Assembly: GCA_021798235.1 (NCBI GenBank)
Contig: JAJZMO010000003.1
Span: 1 to 16,359, forward strand
Direction of reading: 5' to 3'
Length of the DNA stretch: 16,359 nucleotides
From: Acidobacteriota bacterium
GTDB taxonomy: Bacteria; Acidobacteriota; Terriglobia; Terriglobales; Acidobacteriaceae
Shown here piece after piece: positions 14,153 through 16,359 of the stretch. Position 1 is the first letter of the stretch, and every line of letters starts with the position of its first letter. The position numbers and the translations under genes were made by a program. The notes under the pieces are model-generated. The model did no database searches. It worked only from the letters and a program-made list of their open reading frames with translations, and was not told where the DNA came from.

Positions 14153-14217
14153 CGTTCGTCGCAGTTTTGTAATGTTTGCAGGATGAATCTCATCTGTACT
14201 TAGCTTCAGGCACAGCG

Positions 14218-14243
14218 CACAGAAATTCTGTGACCGCAATCAC
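14218..14243. promoter_or_regulatory. Overlapping palindromes: candidate composite operator between divergent genes
   Basis: CACAGAA-A-TTCTGTG (14218-14232) is a perfect 15-bp dyad. It overlaps GTGAC-CGCA-ATCAC (14230-14243), a near-perfect member of the GTGAY-N4-RTCAY family. The pair lies 66 bp before the hemG ATG and about 100 bp before the flavoprotein ATG. Two different regulators could compete here. Confidence 0.5.
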
Positions 14244-14309
14244 TGCGCAGGGTGGAGGCGGAACTTAGTCTGAGGCTGTTGCGATGGAATGCGCACTGGG
14301 GAGCAAGTG

Positions 14310-15746
14310 ATGCAGAAGACTGTGGTGATTGTCGGCGCAGGCATTGCAGGATTGGCGGCAGCCTGGACGCTGCAAAAAAAATCGCACGGAGCCGTTCGCT
14401 GTCTGGTGATGGAACGAGGGTTACATCCCGGTGGAAAAATTGTTTCCGAGTACCACGATGATTTTCTGGTGGAGCGAGGGCCGGATTCTTTCATCGTGCA
14501 AAAGCCGGATGCGCTGGAGTTGTGTCGCGAGCTGGGATTGGAAGAGCGGCTGCTCGGATCCAACATGGAGCAGCGCACGACGTATGTTTGGAGCCGGGGA
14601 AGATTGCATCCGCTGCCGGAGGGAATGATGCTGGTGGCTCCGGCGAAGGTGCTGCCAGTGCTGCGCTCGCGGCTGCTGTCGTGGCCGGGCAAGCTGCGCA
14701 TGGGCATGGAGTACTTTATCCCCGCGCGCAAACCGGATGCGCCGGAAGAGAGCCTGGCCGCGTTCGTTCGCAGACGTCTGGGGCAGGAAGCTCTGGAGAA
14801 AATCGCCACGCCGCTAATGGCTGGCATACACGCTGCGGACCCGGAGCGGTTGAGTTTGCAAAGTACATTTCCTGTGTTTTTGGAGATGGAGCGGAAACAT
14901 GGCGGCCTGTTGCGCGCCATGCGCAGCCGCAGACAGGCGCAGAAAAAGAATGCAGCTCAGGGCGGACTCCATCGTGTGGCAGGGCCCATGTTTTACAGTC
15001 TGCGCGGCGGCTTGCAGCAGATGACAGATGCGTTGGCGGCCCGGCTGGAGCCGGGAACGTTGCGGTTGGGCGAGAGCGTGGAAACGATTACGCGCCAGGA
15101 TGAGCGGTACCTGCTGACGATGGGTAATGGACAGAAGCTGCACGCGGATGCAGTAATTTTGGCCGCGCCGGCCTATGCCGCAGCGCAGATGATTGAGGCG
15201 CTGGACGCACCGCTGGCAGAAAAGCTGCGCGCGATTCGATATGTTTCCACGGCGACAGTTTCGCTGGCGTATCGGCGCAGCGAGATTCCGCACGCGCTGG
15301 ATGGATACGGCTTTGTAATTCCGCGTACGGAACATCGAAGCATAACGGCCTGCTCGTGGTCTTCAGTAAAGTTTCGTGATCGTGCGCCGGAGGATCGCGT
15401 GCTGCTGCGGGTTTTTCTGGGTGGAGCGGGCGCGGAGCACTTGGCGGAGCAGGGCGAGGCGGAGTTGATCGATCGCGCGCGCGTGGAGCTGCGCACCACG
15501 ATGGGGATTGTGGCGCATCCGTTGCTGGCCACGGCGCATTGTTGGTGGAAGGCCAATCCGCAATATGAGCTGGGCCACGCGGCGCTGGTGGAAGAGATTG
15601 AGCGCCGGGCGGCGCAACACGATGGCCTGTATCTGGTCGGTGCGGCTTACCACGGCGCAGGCATTCCCGATTGCATCCGCAGCGGCAAAGATGCAGCTGC
15701 CGTGGCAGCAGAAAAAATCCAAATCGACAGGTGTGTGTCCTTATGA
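14310..15746 (+). CDS. hemG: Protoporphyrinogen/coproporphyrinogen oxidase (HemY/HemG type)
   Basis: This 478-residue FAD enzyme oxidises protoporphyrinogen IX (or coproporphyrinogen III) to the porphyrin late in haem synthesis, using O2. The N-terminus holds the FAD dinucleotide-binding motif VVIVGAGIAGLAAAW (5-19), with the acidic/arginine ER-GLHPGGK region after the second strand. ERGPDSF and the conserved PLMAGIHAADPERLS stretch are typical of the family. The C-terminal LYLVGAAYHGAGIPDCIRSG closes the FAD site. ATG 14310 is preferred over an in-frame ATG at 14289 because GGGGAG (14298-14303) sits at proper distance. A CRP/FNR-type palindrome is upstream. The stop overlaps the start of the radical SAM gene, indicating coupling. 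The gene name follows the PPOX naming hemG (also called hemY or cgoX). Demand for haem by the c-type cytochromes upstream fits the context. Confidence 0.92.
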   Translation: MQKTVVIVGAGIAGLAAAWTLQKKSHGAVRCLVMERGLHPGGKIVSEYHDDFLVERGPDSFIVQKPDALELCRELGLEERLLGSNMEQRTTYVWSRGRLHPLPEGMMLVAPAKVLPVLRSRLLSWPGKLRMGMEYFIPARKPDAPEESLAAFVRRRLGQEALEKIATPLMAGIHAADPERLSLQSTFPVFLEMERKHGGLLRAMRSRRQAQKKNAAQGGLHRVAGPMFYSLRGGLQQMTDALAARLEPGTLRLGESVETITRQDERYLLTMGNGQKLHADAVILAAPAYAAAQMIEALDAPLAEKLRAIRYVSTATVSLAYRRSEIPHALDGYGFVIPRTEHRSITACSWSSVKFRDRAPEDRVLLRVFLGGAGAEHLAEQGEAELIDRARVELRTTMGIVAHPLLATAHCWWKANPQYELGHAALVEEIERRAAQHDGLYLVGAAYHGAGIPDCIRSGKDAAAVAAEKIQIDRCVSL

Positions 15747-16359
15747 TGGAAAACGCGAAGCGGTTGTTTGTCTCGAATCCAGGAGCTGTTGGGGTTGCAC
15801 CCTCTGTGCAGGCGAGCCTGGCGCGCACAGGCGGCAGAGTGGATTATTCGAAGAATCCCATGCTGGTGTATTGGGAGATGACGCAGGCTTGTGCGCTGGC
15901 ATGCCGCCACTGCCGCGCTGAGGCTATCGCCACGCCACATCCCAATGAGATGACGCATGAAGAGAGCCGTTCGCTGCTGCGCCAGATTCTCGCCTTTGGG
16001 CGTCCGTTGCCGCATTTGATTTTGACCGGCGGCGACCCGATGCAGCGGCCCGATGTGTTTGCGCTGATCGACGAGGCGCGCGCGCTGGGGCTTTCCGTTT
16101 CCATCACGCCGAGCGCGACGCCGAACCTGACCCGCACGGCAATCGAGAGGTTACAGCAGCACGGAATTGAGAGCCTGGGGCTGAGCCTGGATGGGTCCGA
16201 TGCCGCGCGGCATGAGTTGGTGCGCGGCGTGGCGGGTTGTTATGACTGGACGATGCGCGCCTTGCGCGATGCCGGGGAGCTGGGCCTGCCCGTGCAGGTG
16301 AACACCTTGGTTTCTGCCGAGACGGTGGACGACTTGCCCGCGATTTACGCCTTGTTGCA
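15743..16359 (+). CDS. Radical SAM protein, TIGR04053/BA_1875-like (partial at window end)
   Basis: The first 205 residues are visible and the gene runs off the right edge. The radical SAM cluster motif CALACRHC gives C-x3-C-x2-C (C50, C54, C57), followed by the SAM-binding LTGGDP (GGD region) and LSLDGSD. The run WEMTQAC...CRAEA with TGGDPMQRPD and TPSATPNLT matches the family I know as BA_1875-type radical SAM/SPASM proteins. The SPASM part would lie beyond the window. ATG 15743 forms ATGA with the hemG stop, so translation is coupled; a second ATG at 15746 is in frame. Coupling to PPOX suggests a role in porphyrin or haem modification, in the manner of Ahb/NirJ radical SAM enzymes, but this is inference. 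Confidence 0.85.
   Translation, partial: MMENAKRLFVSNPGAVGVAPSVQASLARTGGRVDYSKNPMLVYWEMTQACALACRHCRAEAIATPHPNEMTHEESRSLLRQILAFGRPLPHLILTGGDPMQRPDVFALIDEARALGLSVSITPSATPNLTRTAIERLQQHGIESLGLSLDGSDAARHELVRGVAGCYDWTMRALRDAGELGLPVQVNTLVSAETVDDLPAIYALL

Noticed and set aside
13055..14203. Long plus-strand ORF of 382 codons
   Set aside because: It lies antisense to the nitronate monooxygenase-like gene, has no recognisable domain, and arises from high GC coding on the opposite strand.

Overview
The window looks like a chromosomal segment of an acidobacterium (Acidobacteriota, probably Terriglobales/Acidobacteriaceae-like). The basis is the high-GC coding style, the protein families present, and intergenic repeats of the 'GTCATTCTGAG...GAAGAATCC' type that are common in that phylum. 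The assignment is inferred from sequence style and was not searched.

Left end (1-1960) is an accessory patch. A visibly A+T-rich gene for a DUF2971 protein sits between two identical 36-bp REP-like palindromes. Next to it is a REP-associated tyrosine transposase (RAYT), which is flanked by the same palindromes in opposite orientation. A long imperfect inverted repeat (97-212) lies upstream of the DUF2971 gene. From 2061 the composition returns to GC-rich core genome with a class I fumarase.

The middle (3597-12313) is a redox and stress module. It encodes two tandem-domain universal stress proteins, a CRP/FNR-family regulator with an N-terminal cysteine cluster, a small polytopic membrane protein, and a strong terminator. 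A four-gene operon of exported electron carriers follows. Its members are a monoheme cytochrome fused to a long, probably beta-barrel region (Cyc2-like), a type-1 copper cupredoxin with a C-terminal carboxypeptidase-regulatory-like domain, a membrane-anchored hexaheme c-type cytochrome, and a monoheme cytochrome c. Together they look like an outer-membrane-to-inner-membrane electron conduit.

Six copies of a 14-bp palindrome, GTGAY-N4-RTCAY, lie in front of the first usp, the regulator gene, the second usp, the cytochrome operon (two tandem copies) and the hemG/nitronate monooxygenase divergent region. The recognition helix of the regulator has the R-E-x3-R pattern that reads GTGA half-sites in CRP. 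The window therefore appears to contain both a regulator and its local regulon, linking stress proteins, an electron-transfer conduit and haem synthesis.

The right end (12626-16359) has a minus-strand nitronate monooxygenase-like flavoprotein. Divergent from it is a translationally coupled pair: protoporphyrinogen oxidase and a radical SAM protein cut off by the window edge. No rRNA, tRNA or CRISPR array was seen.
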